Assembly: GCA_002427105.1 (NCBI GenBank) | Contig: DIPM01000037.1 | Span: 78,684-142,683 of the forward strand | DNA from: Marinilabiliaceae bacterium UBA5488 | Lineage (GTDB): Bacteria > Bacteroidota > Bacteroidia > Bacteroidales > Marinilabiliaceae | Reading direction: 5' to 3' | Length of the DNA stretch: 64,000 nt | Shown here: positions 44,501-52,630 of the stretch, one piece after another | Numbering within the stretch: the stretch's first letter is position 1 | How the letters are laid out: each line of letters opens with the position of its first letter | Translations under genes and position numbers: made by a program | Notes under the pieces: model-generated | Told to the model about the DNA's origin: nothing | Seen by the model: the letters and a program-made list of their open reading frames with translations, nothing else | The model's database searches: none

Positions 44501-47500
44501 CATACTGGTAGGTTGAGGTTAAAGGCTCTGAAGTATATAGAGTTTCAGTTAAGGAGGTGAGCTTGCCAAACGTATCGTACAGATAGTTCTCGCGTTTTGC
44601 CACCATGCCATCAACCATACTGGTTTTGCTGTTTGGCAAGCCTTTACTGCTGTATGACGGATAGTAGAACCGAACTGTAGAACTACCTCCGTTGCGGGTT
44701 GTAACTTTGCTTTGGTCGTATAGAAAGCCCAAAAGATAGTTAGCATCAGCAGTATAATTCGCATATTTACTGGTAGTAGTTATTTTTATTCCACCGGGCA
44801 TTGTAGCACTTTCATTCGTTACATTGCCATAAGTGTCGTAAGTGTAGCTTGAAGTCGAAGTCAGATTTTTTGTCTTATCAAGACTTGTGACACTTGTTAA
44901 GCTGAGCTTAAGAAGCTTATTAGATTGGACACTTACCGAATACTGGTAAGTATTCTTAGCAAGGGGTGATTCATCGTAATTTGGTATCATGTGCTGATAC
45001 GGATCTATAACCTTGGAGAAAGACCTGTTTCGTACATTGTCACGAACATTTATGCGTTCAAAGCCCCTAAAACCCATTCCTTGCCGGTGAATAACAGCAT
45101 TTTGATAGGTATAGGACACAGATTCACTTTTACTCCCATTGCAGAAAGTCTCACCAGAAGACAATACCCATAAAGGGCCGCTGAAATTTATATAAGGAAA
45201 GGTGGCCCCGTAACCTTTGCTGTAAATAGGTCCGCTACTGTTATAACTATTGCTGTTTAGTTTTTTATAATCCAACTTGTGTTCTACACCAAAACTGGTA
45301 GTAAACGAACTTAAGATATGTTCGCGAGCATCATCTCTTGAGTAAGCGTACTTGGACATTACGCCATCTTTTAAGCATAATAACTGGCTGAAAGTACTTC
45401 GGCTATTTATATTTGTCGGTATAGGTTTGGAGTTTTGAGTTATGTTCGTGGATGTTTCTGCACCTGCCGAGAAAGTATTGTTCTTTTTGGCCAGATAAGT
45501 TTTGATTATATTAGGTTGTATTTCTAACAGGTCTATGAGGCCATCTCCATTAACATCCTGAAGCATAAAGTTTCCTGTCGAAGAACTATATGGTCCGGTG
45601 AATTGCTTGAGAGAAAATTGTCCATTACCCATGGAATTATAGATGGACCAAGAATTACTTCTTACTAATGGTGAGACTAACAAATCGGGAAGCCCGTCGC
45701 CATTGAGTTCACCTACCATTAAATCTCGCCCTGTTAAGGTTGATTTTTTAAGATCTGTATATGTGGCTATTTTTTTTAGATTGTAGGTAGAACCGCTCAG
45801 CTCAAAACTGTAAATATTTGTTCCGGCATCATTAATATGACATATATCACTTTTGCCGTCACCGTTATAATCTATAACAAATAGTCGATCGGTGTTATCA
45901 AAAGCTTTCTGGGGGTCTGTCTGTCTTTCTCCCAAAAAGTCCACAATAAATGGGAAATCATACTTTTCATAAAGTTTGCTTCCGCTGTCTAAATCAAACA
46001 GATAGCATTTTGATGTGACATCTGATTTCCCGAGAGGATTATGAGCAGATACAGCTAATACCTCCATTTTTCCATCACCATTAAAATCTCCGGTATAATA
46101 AAATTTTGGCTGAATACTTTTTCCTCCATCAGCATCTGTAAGCACGGTTGAAAAATTATATGTGCGTGTATGTCTCAGACTTAGTCCTGAGTATAGGTTA
46201 GCAGTATAGACCTTAAATATTAGCTGGTCATAATTGCCATTTGCCTTATTATTCACTTTTACTACTTCTTCTTCATATTTACCGTCCACATCGGCACAAA
46301 AGATATCAATAAATCCGGCCTCTGTTGTCAGGTTAGGCATTGGGGGAGCAAAAGTTCCTGCTAAACCTGTGTATAGAAATATTTTTTCGGTTCCGTCATA
46401 CATGTTGACATAACGGTTTTGCGAATGCCTTAACCATGTACTATTTCTGTAATGGTTCCAATATGGGTATTTATTTGGTAGTGTTATTATGCCGTCATCA
46501 TCTGAGCCGTAATCAAATTTACCTTTTGCTACTATTATAGAGCCCGGGTCGTCTCCAAAAGCATACCATTCCAAAAGCTGAACTTCACTTTTGGCGTATA
46601 TGTACTTTGTGTTCCCTGTTCCGTAGGTAAATACCAGAGGATTAAAGTATTTACCCTGCGCAGAAAAGTTTATTTTACTTATTAAAGAATAATTGTTGGC
46701 AGTATAAGCAATTCCATAACTATGCAGTATACGACTGTCTATTTTGCAATGGATTATAGATAAACGCCTGTTTTCGCTAACATGTACACCGCCTGCGTAG
46801 TATAGTATTGGGTCGGGGCGAGAGGTCTCATAAATAAAATCAATGCTGGCACCGCCATTGTCACCGTAGGTAATACGCGAGATATTTTTTTGGTGGGTGC
46901 CAACATAAGAATAGTTTATTGTATTGCCCATAGGGTCTGTCATTGACAGAAGAGGGAATTCCAAGCTGTGACTTGTGCTTGTAGAATAACCATAAATCCC
47001 CTTGTTTCCATTGGGGTAAAGCACCTGAAAGTGAGATATCACATTGTTGGACAGATAGGCTATGGCAATGATTTTCCCTTGTTCGGATTCATAGCGGATA
47101 TTTGATGCCGTGCTGCTCAGTTTTATTAAGCGCATGCCATCCAAAGAAAATGCGTCATCATTAGTTCTGCTTACTCCATTTGCTTGCCCATCATAATACA
47201 TACTCCTGTTAATCCGGGTTATTTTAGAAATCCCGGACAAACTCCACCCTACTCCTAATGTGCCATTACCGGCGTGAGCGTTATACGCCAGAGATATTTG
47301 AGGCTGTATGCCCTTTGGCCCGGGATACACCTGGATAGGAACTTGCAGGGTGGCTGCACCGCTGGGGGCATGCCCGGTAATAACAGGGATTTCGCCAACA
47401 GCTTTTGTCTTATCAATACTGATAGAGCTTATAGAGACAGATGCAGGTGCAAACTCCTCGGCAGGTAATTGTTGAGAAATGTCAGAAATGGCTGTTGTCG

Positions 47501-47717
47501 AGCTTGATGCAACAGTCGTAGTGGCTTGCTTTATCTCAGGAGAAGGAAATAGAGTATTAATTATAGAATCTTCCCTTTGATTTAGCATTTCATCACTCCA
47601 TCCGTAAAAGTCATCAACCAACTTGTTCTTGTTGGATTGTGCCGTTAGAGGTGCTGTAAAATTAAAGAGAAAAACAATAAGCGATATAGTTAGTGTAGAT
47701 AATTTCGTAATAAGCAT
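41505..47717 (-). CDS. Giant SpvB/FG-GAP/YD-repeat RHS polymorphic toxin
   Basis: A 2070-residue secreted protein. Residues 1-27 are a Sec signal peptide. An SpvB-type domain (~105-370, VPIQVYPGPKGIQPQISLAY and GNGTLGVGWSLSGI) is followed by FG-GAP/VCBS-like calcium loops (DFNGDGKMEVL, DYNGDGKSDI, ELNGDGLPDLL, DVNGDGLIDLL, ~540-740). Next come many YD repeats (~980-1690) and an RHS core ending LYDSALSRFLSPDNY, then YVWNNPLKYTDQDG (~1770). A Gly/Ala-rich hydrophobic linker (~1780-1975) leads to a ~95-residue tip (VPEGWIASSSKKGGGVIY, RIMPGNPNSPNPAQ, AHIPLNLFDL). The shell should encapsulate the tip, as in TcB/TcC and RHS cages. The tip pattern recurs in polymorphic toxins from memory, and its activity is unknown. 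There is no PAAR domain, so export is Sec-based rather than T6SS. Confidence 0.92.
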   Translation of the reverse strand: MLITKLSTLTISLIVFLFNFTAPLTAQSNKNKLVDDFYGWSDEMLNQREDSIINTLFPSPEIKQATTTVASSSTTAISDISQQLPAEEFAPASVSISSISIDKTKAVGEIPVITGHAPSGAATLQVPIQVYPGPKGIQPQISLAYNAHAGNGTLGVGWSLSGISKITRINRSMYYDGQANGVSRTNDDAFSLDGMRLIKLSSTASNIRYESEQGKIIAIAYLSNNVISHFQVLYPNGNKGIYGYSTSTSHSLEFPLLSMTDPMGNTINYSYVGTHQKNISRITYGDNGGASIDFIYETSRPDPILYYAGGVHVSENRRLSIIHCKIDSRILHSYGIAYTANNYSLISKINFSAQGKYFNPLVFTYGTGNTKYIYAKSEVQLLEWYAFGDDPGSIIVAKGKFDYGSDDDGIITLPNKYPYWNHYRNSTWLRHSQNRYVNMYDGTEKIFLYTGLAGTFAPPMPNLTTEAGFIDIFCADVDGKYEEEVVKVNNKANGNYDQLIFKVYTANLYSGLSLRHTRTYNFSTVLTDADGGKSIQPKFYYTGDFNGDGKMEVLAVSAHNPLGKSDVTSKCYLFDLDSGSKLYEKYDFPFIVDFLGERQTDPQKAFDNTDRLFVIDYNGDGKSDICHINDAGTNIYSFELSGSTYNLKKIATYTDLKKSTLTGRDLMVGELNGDGLPDLLVSPLVRSNSWSIYNSMGNGQFSLKQFTGPYSSSTGNFMLQDVNGDGLIDLLEIQPNIIKTYLAKKNNTFSAGAETSTNITQNSKPIPTNINSRSTFSQLLCLKDGVMSKYAYSRDDAREHILSSFTTSFGVEHKLDYKKLNSNSYNSSGPIYSKGYGATFPYINFSGPLWVLSSGETFCNGSKSESVSYTYQNAVIHRQGMGFRGFERINVRDNVRNRSFSKVIDPYQHMIPNYDESPLAKNTYQYSVSVQSNKLLKLSLTSVTSLDKTKNLTSTSSYTYDTYGNVTNESATMPGGIKITTTSKYANYTADANYLLGFLYDQSKVTTRNGGSSTVRFYYPSYSSKGLPNSKTSMVDGMVAKRENYLYDTFGKLTSLTETLYTSEPLTSTYQYDAFGRIVRSTDPMGFTNDTHYDSKGSADYTLNYKGQKTTISYDEFGRVTSSTNPAGHTGTTIFDWDETVNGSLYCVTRNDAGQPIQKTWYDALGREVRTAQQRFDGLWSSVDKLYDSYGRLQKTSLPFTGSEGSLWTSYAYDGYDRLLSVTEPSGKSTRHSYSGLTTTTTSEGIATVRTYDALGGVLSAEDPGGEIIYTLRPDGQPLSIMAPGGIRTTFTYDAFGRQTGMVDPSAGSITYGYDKAGNINKQVDGQGRITTTVFDKFGRITSKTTPEISTTYLYNADGLLTSETASNGTALNYEYDSYDRIKTLEETGADGVWLGKRYAYLSDGNINAIIFYNAAGTIATEIYAYTNGSRVHLLVNNNTFFKITAQNSLGQATAVTTGPLSRTYSYNSYGIPTGRRVSSSNGQLQDASYNFEAATGNLLSRKDLRRNITEGFSYDELNRLVNYGSHTADYNVIGNLTGKSDIGTFNYNNSAKPYAISGVMVTNGTVPLRSQQVTYNSFKQPAFIAENDIRTDFTYNSSGQRVKMTLKENDVLKLTRQYLGGRYEKDEGVAGTKEKLYLGGDAYSAPAVYVKQGSGSWQLYYICRDYLGSITHLVSSSGSLVQELSYDAWGRLRNPANHAAYTPGNEPELFLGRGYTGHEHLPWFGLINMNGRLYDSALSRFLSPDNYVQAPDFTQSFNRYGYVWNNPLKYTDQDGEWVHIVIGAVVGGVVNLVINWDNCDGFWQYAAAFGVGAGAGALTAATGGAAGAGFWAAAGVAAAGSAVTMGTNSVIAQTGHNFSGMGNVDWGQVGVSSAIGAVSGFAGGAAGYWAANSSMLVNGVSSPVLRSAVVSPLAAGAGHIAGGTTAGLIQGQSFDQAFANSFNGLGQSMAFGAAIGVATTVGASYAKGISPWTGKLMSYKTPEIQVPEGWIASSSKKGGGVIYRDPENPHNSMRIMPGNPNSPNPAQRNPYVIYKNNGVTYDINGLSLPNSQNQNAHIPLNLFDLNKMP

Positions 47718-47750
47718 TTTAGGTAGTTATCAGATTAGTATCGTAGGCTC

Positions 47751-49102
47751 TTATTGCTTTACTATTTTCCATTGCATAGAATCATTCCCGTTTTTAAGGA
47801 TTAAAATGTAAATTCCCTTGGTGAGATTCGAAAATGGGAGAGTTTTTAGCCCTGTCGGATTGATGCTTCCTTCGGTAATTTTAACACCATTGGCGCTGTA
47901 TATGTAAAAAGTCATGTTTCCCGAATCAAGAACTCCTGCAAAACTAATACTAAGGTCCCCTGCTGTCGGATTAGGAAAAACGCTGACTACTATATCATTC
48001 CATTGGCTGGTAACGGTTCTGCCAAATTTTCCGTCTCCTCTTTATTAGTGGCAACAGATGCTGATTTCAGAGCATTATTTTTTATTACTACAACTTGGCG
48101 TGCAGTCCTGTTTCCCGAATTGTCATAGGTGTATTCAATGTTTGATTCAGGGAGGCTATAGTTAACAACAAGTCGTGGCCTAATAGCGGTGTTTTCATGT
48201 TCCATGCTGCCATAGTTGCGTGCACGGTAATAAGTCTCTGTTTGCAGGAACATCTTTATCCCAAAGTTGCTATTAGGAGTATTTACCCATGTTTGAACCA
48301 TTGCAGTTAAATCAATTTGAATGTTTTCGGTAGGTGAAGTTGATGCCGGAACAAGAATTCTGTTGTCTGTAGTTGAAAGAGGCTGATTATTCCAGGTAAC
48401 TGTTAAATCATTCCATGGCTCTGTAATACTTTCAATATAAAAGGCATTTGAACCACTAAGCTGGCTGTTTCCCTCGGCTGAAGATGATGATGTTTCTAAA
48501 GGGTCACTGTAAAGAAACAGTTTTGCTGAAGTAACCTGGCTTCCTACAGGTATTTCATCCAGAATAAATCTCATCACAGTTCTATTGAACATGGGTGATC
48601 CACTATCGGTCCATGCCCGCATACTAACTCTTTTAAAAGTGCTGTAATTAGTATTCTCAGAGTGGCTCCCGGCCGGATTATTGTTTTTCGTTAGCCTTAC
48701 ATCTTTAATATGCACAGCATCACTTAAAGTTAGCACACTCCCCGAGTTCAAGGTGCTATAGCTCATTATCTCTCTTTGAATCTCCGTCGCCTCAGAGGCC
48801 TTAGCATCAATATCCAAAAGTTGTAAATAAGTTGTCTTTTGCTGAGCAGTCAACTGACTTAATATGTCATTAGAATTATAAGAAAACTCAAAGTTGTTTT
48901 CTTTCTCAATACGGGTCTGCAGAATATTGTATATTTCTGTTTGTTGCGCTGATGTCAGATTCAACTCACGAGTCATCTTTTGCACTGCGGCATCAATCAA
49001 GGATTTAGTTGAAATTGATGCCGTGTCTGTAATTGCAGATTGGGAAAATCCGCTATAATAAACTGTAATCAATAACAATACAATAAGGTAGAGTTTTTTC
49101 AT
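47751..49102 (-). CDS. DNRLRE-domain exported protein with T9SS tail in the -1 frame
   Basis: The zero frame gives 370 residues, ending at a TAG at 47990-47992. It has a signal peptide (to about FSQS), helical segments with LTSAQQTEIYNILQT, and a DNRLRE/carbohydrate-binding jelly-roll (~125-325, SDAVHIKDVRLTKNNN and VTWNNQPLSTTDN, WVNTPNSNFGIKMFL). One YD-like repeat (IEYTYDNSGNRTARQVV) follows. In the -1 frame the DNA goes on as VTSQWNDIVVSVFPNPTAGD, then YIYSANGVKI, TKGIYILILKNGN and WKIVKQ, a complete type IX Por-secretion tail ending at 47751. A heptamer A_AAT_TTG at 48023-48029 (minus strand) lies in the right phase for a -1 shift. The gene is therefore either frameshifted by mutation or decoded by slippage. 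It is 33 bases upstream of the RHS gene. Confidence 0.8.
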
Positions 49103-49586
49103 GATGTAAAACTAATTTAAATAGATTACCAATTCCTTTAAAACAAATAGTAGCATTAGTTACAAAAAGTTTATAAGGCTGCTAAACGAGCGAAAATGTA
49201 GTGAGTAGTTTTTAAAATGTCAAGGGGTGCCAATAGAGTAAGAGTAATTTGTTGTTAATCTAACTAAGCCTTTTGAAATGCTTAGTTATTAGTGCTAAAT
49301 TGTTGTGTACGACATTGTTACTTTGATGCTGTTGACTTCACATCTGAGGTCGGTAACTAGATAAGAGCCTATGTTTTATGGCAATTGTTGTTAAATTTTA
49401 ATTTGTAAGCCCTGGCTGAATTCAATAACTGTATATTATACAATTTGAATACGTTCTTAATTACTTAAATTTGTTGGGGCGGATACTGCAACGCTACTTG
49501 CGTCAAATTAGGTGATTATCTTTTTGTTAGGGCTTTACTGAAGGCTATGTTAGTTCTCTTTCACTTATTTTCATTTGTATGCTGCT
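49103..49586. other. AT-rich intergenic region, no gene seen
   Basis: This region separates the divergent RHS locus and korAB. I see no open frame of note, tRNA or clear repeat. Its left end must hold the promoter of the DNRLRE-RHS operon, but I found no good -33/-7 match on the minus strand. Confidence 0.5.
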
Positions 49587-49618
49587 TTTGTTAATTAGCG
49601 ATTAATGAGATAATTTTG
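49587..49618 (+). promoter_or_regulatory. Full -33/-7 promoter of korAB
   Basis: TTTG at 49587-49590 and TAATTTTG at 49611-49618 are separated by 20 bases, a complete match to the Bacteroidota primary-sigma consensus. The predicted transcript start is near 49625, leaving a leader of about 60 bases before korA. Confidence 0.7.
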
Positions 49619-49686
49619 CATCTCTAACCGATTAATTATGAGTTTGTATTAATTGGTATTTTTAATTGCATAATGCATATTTTTAG

Positions 49687-51531
49687 ATGGAAAAAAGTTC
49701 TAAGGTAATTGAAGCTGATAAAATTTCTGTCAGGTTCTCAGGCGATTCAGGCGATGGTATGCAGTTAACAGGAACTCTGTTTTCTCAAACATCGGCAATT
49801 TTTGGTAATGATATTTCTACTTTCCCCGATTTTCCGGCGGATATAAGAGCCCCGCAAGGCACTATTGGCGGAGTATCCGGTTTTCAGGTCAACTTTGGGA
49901 AAGGAGTTAATACTCCGGGAGATTTGACCGACGTGCTTGTAGCAATGAATCCTGCCGCACTAAAGGCCAATGCTAAAAATATGAAGCCCGGAGGAACCAT
50001 TATTATTGATAGCGACAGCTTCGATAAGAAGGGGCTTGAAAAGGCCGGCTATAAGACTGACGACCCTATTACTGAAGATAAGCTGGAAGGTTATAATATC
50101 ATAGATGCTCCGATTACGGTGCTTACCAAGGCCAGTGTAAAAGACCTGGAACTGGATAACAAAAGTGTGTTGAGGAGCAAGAATATGTTTGCCCTGGGTT
50201 TGGTGTATTGGCTTTTTAATCGGCCAATAGAGCATACTCAGGAGTTTATAAAGCGTAAGTTTGCTAAGAATCCACCAATTATGCAGGCCAACCTGCTTGT
50301 GTTGCAGGCCGGTTTCGATTATGGGGAAAATGTTGAAGCAATCACTCCTTCATATCATATTAACCCTTCAAAACCCCGACCCGGGATATACAGAAATCTT
50401 AATGGTAACAAAGCTGCCGCCTGGGGCTTTATCGCGGCTGCCGAAAAGGCCGGAGTTCAACTTTTCCTGGGCTCTTATCCCATTACCCCTGCTACCGAAG
50501 TCCTGCAGGAACTGGCTCTGCGCAAAGAACTTGGCGTAAAGGTTTTTCAGGCCGAAGATGAAATTGCCGGAGTTTGTACTGCTATCGGGGCAAGCTATTC
50601 CGGATCGCTTGGCGTTACTTCTACCTCAGGTCCGGGATTGGCATTGAAGACAGAGGCTATCGGACTGGCAGTTATGGCTGAGCTTCCTTTGGTTGTTATC
50701 GATGTTCAGCGCGGAGGTCCTTCAACGGGGCTGCCCACCAAAACTGAACAGTCGGACTTGTTTCAGGCTCTTTTTGGGCGAAACGGCGAAAGCCCTGTGG
50801 TTGTTATTGCTGCCAGCACGCCTGTAAACTGCTTTGACTACGCTTTCTACGCCTCTAAAATTGCTATTGAGCATACTGTCCCCGTAATATTGCTTTCCGA
50901 CGGATTCCTGGCAAATGGTACTCAGAGTTGGAGGGTACCTGATGCAGATGATTTCCCCGGGATAAAAGTTCCTTTTACCAAACAGAGTCCGGGCGATTTC
51001 AAGCCTTACCTGCGTGATGCCGATAAGCTTAGCCGTGCATGGGTAAGCCCCGGGAACATGGGCTTTGAGCATCGTATCGGGGGTCTGGAGAAAGATGAGC
51101 TGACAGGAAATATCTCGCACGACGGACCTAACCATGAGAAGATGGTGAGCTTGCGGCAGGAGAAGGTTGAGCGGATTGCAAATTATATTCCCGAACTGGA
51201 TGTTGTGGGCAACAAAGATGCAGAGCTGCTTGTAGTCGGCTGGGGAGGCACTTACGGCCACCTCTACACTGCTGTTGAAGAGCTCAATAAAGAAGGTCGC
51301 AAAGTAGCACTTGCACATTTTAACTATATTAATCCTTTGCCCAAAAATACCGGAGAACTGTTCTCCAGGTATAAGAAAATTGTTGTATGTGAGCTGAACA
51401 TGGGGCAGTTAGCAGGCTTTTTGAGGATGAAACACCCTCAATTCAATTACTCTCAATACAACAAAGTACAGGGGCAGCCCTTTACTGTTGAAGAGTTGAA
51501 GAGCCGGTTTGTTAAATTATTGGAATCTTGA
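49687..51531 (+). CDS. korA: 2-oxoacid (2-oxoglutarate):ferredoxin oxidoreductase, fused gamma-alpha subunit
   Basis: Catalyses the reversible CoA-dependent oxidative decarboxylation of a 2-oxoacid, reducing ferredoxin. It is 614 residues. The N-terminal ~190 residues are the gamma domain (FSGDSGDGMQLTGTLFSQ). The alpha (TPP Pyr) domain follows, with GSYPITPATEVLQEL, the EDEIAGVCTAIGASYSG segment and TSTSGPGLALKTEA. The C-terminal domain has VVGWGGTYGHLYTAVEELN. With korB directly downstream (5-base gap), this is the two-subunit KorAB type that supplies the reductive or oxidative TCA step in anaerobes. 2-Oxoglutarate as substrate is the usual family assignment, though other 2-oxoacids are possible. 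Confidence 0.93.
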   Translation: MEKSSKVIEADKISVRFSGDSGDGMQLTGTLFSQTSAIFGNDISTFPDFPADIRAPQGTIGGVSGFQVNFGKGVNTPGDLTDVLVAMNPAALKANAKNMKPGGTIIIDSDSFDKKGLEKAGYKTDDPITEDKLEGYNIIDAPITVLTKASVKDLELDNKSVLRSKNMFALGLVYWLFNRPIEHTQEFIKRKFAKNPPIMQANLLVLQAGFDYGENVEAITPSYHINPSKPRPGIYRNLNGNKAAAWGFIAAAEKAGVQLFLGSYPITPATEVLQELALRKELGVKVFQAEDEIAGVCTAIGASYSGSLGVTSTSGPGLALKTEAIGLAVMAELPLVVIDVQRGGPSTGLPTKTEQSDLFQALFGRNGESPVVVIAASTPVNCFDYAFYASKIAIEHTVPVILLSDGFLANGTQSWRVPDADDFPGIKVPFTKQSPGDFKPYLRDADKLSRAWVSPGNMGFEHRIGGLEKDELTGNISHDGPNHEKMVSLRQEKVERIANYIPELDVVGNKDAELLVVGWGGTYGHLYTAVEELNKEGRKVALAHFNYINPLPKNTGELFSRYKKIVVCELNMGQLAGFLRMKHPQFNYSQYNKVQGQPFTVEELKSRFVKLLES

Positions 51532-51536
51532 GAATT

Positions 51537-52553
51537 ATGAGCGAAGTTAAAGAATATACTTTTGTCGATTACAAAAGCGCCTTGAATGTGCGTTGGTGCC
51601 CGGGCTGTGGCGATCATGCCATTTTGAATACTGTTCAGAAGGCCATGGCAGAATTGCAGCTTAAGCCCGAAGAGGTTGTCGTAGTGTCCGGAATTGGCTG
51701 CTCTTCGCGCTTTACCTATTATATGAACACCTTTGGTTTTCATACTATCCACGGACGCGGGGCAGCAATAGCTACCGGAGTAAAGGTTGCCAATCCTAAG
51801 CTTAGTGTTTGGCATATTACCGGCGACGGTGATGCGCTTGCCATAGGTGGCAATCACTTTATTCATGCCGTCAGGAGAAACGTGAATTTGAATATCATCC
51901 TTTTCAATAATCAGATTTACGGACTTACCAAAGGTCAGTATTCTCCAACCTCAAGCTTGGGTAAGGTTACTAAGTCCTCACCTTTTGGAACGGTTGAAGA
52001 ACCCTTCCGCCCCGGTGAGCTGGCAATTGGCGCCCGCGGGCATTACTTTGCCCGCACCATCGACCGTGAGCTCAAACTCTGCGTTGATATGTTTAAGGAG
52101 GCGGCTCAGTTTGAAGGGGCTTCTGTTGTCGAGGTGCTCCAGAATTGCGTTATTTATAATGACAAGGTTCACGATGCTATCACCAACAAAGAGTTTAAGG
52201 AAGACCGTACTATCTTGCTTGAGCATGGCAAGCCTATGATTTTCGGACGCAACAGAGATAAGGGCTTAATGCTCGATGGCCTTAATTTAAAGGTGGTAAA
52301 CTTAGGTGAAAATGGAATTAGCGAAAAGGATCTGCTGATTCACGATGCCGAATGTGTGGATAGTGCAATGCATCTTAAACTTGCCACCATGGAATATCCT
52401 GAACATCCCGTTGCACTTGGCGTTATCAGGAGGGTCAAAGGACTTGTTTATGACCAGGAGGTAGAGAAGCAGATAAAGGGAGTACAGGAAAAGAATCCTA
52501 TAAGGACTTTCAGAGAGCTGGCAACGCAAGGGGATATTTGGGAAGTTAAGTAA
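51537..52553 (+). CDS. korB: 2-oxoacid (2-oxoglutarate):ferredoxin oxidoreductase, beta subunit
   Basis: TPP- and iron-sulfur-binding subunit. I start it at the ATG at 51537 (MSEVKEYTFVDYK, 338 residues). A TTG at 51528 would overlap korA but adds no conserved residues. Cysteines for a [4Fe-4S] cluster appear in WCPGCGDHAILN and GIGCSSRF. The TPP motif is GDGDALAIGGNHFIHA to NNQIYGLTKGQYSPTS. It pairs with korA through the shared promoter upstream. Confidence 0.94.
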   Translation: MSEVKEYTFVDYKSALNVRWCPGCGDHAILNTVQKAMAELQLKPEEVVVVSGIGCSSRFTYYMNTFGFHTIHGRGAAIATGVKVANPKLSVWHITGDGDALAIGGNHFIHAVRRNVNLNIILFNNQIYGLTKGQYSPTSSLGKVTKSSPFGTVEEPFRPGELAIGARGHYFARTIDRELKLCVDMFKEAAQFEGASVVEVLQNCVIYNDKVHDAITNKEFKEDRTILLEHGKPMIFGRNRDKGLMLDGLNLKVVNLGENGISEKDLLIHDAECVDSAMHLKLATMEYPEHPVALGVIRRVKGLVYDQEVEKQIKGVQEKNPIRTFRELATQGDIWEVK

Positions 52554-52616
52554 GTTTTTATTTTTGTTTCCTCTCAAACAGGCATTAGATTTGTAAAACA
52601 GTTTTGGAAATTTCAA

Positions 52617-52624
52617 TATCTTTG
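52617..52624 (+). promoter_or_regulatory. -7 element (TATCTTTG) directly before the porin start
   Basis: A TAnnTTTG match ending 6 bases before the ATG at 52631. If used, transcription would begin at or next to the start codon. No TTTG lies at the usual -33 spacing, the nearest being ~23 bases upstream. Confidence 0.35.
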
Positions 52625-52630
52625 CCCGGA

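Noticed and set aside
48023..48029. Treating the -1 frameshift heptamer as proven recoding
   Set aside because: The sequence supports the possibility only. A single-base deletion explains it equally well, so it is reported as a hypothesis and not as a feature.
35600..49110. Type VI secretion or a mobile element as the carrier of the RHS locus
   Set aside because: No PAAR/VgrG/Tss gene, transposase, integrase or att-like direct repeat was found, and the large RHS protein has a Sec signal peptide.
50722..51318. 198-codon minus-strand open frame opposite korA
   Set aside because: The korA motifs on the plus strand are unambiguous, and the antisense frame has no motif.
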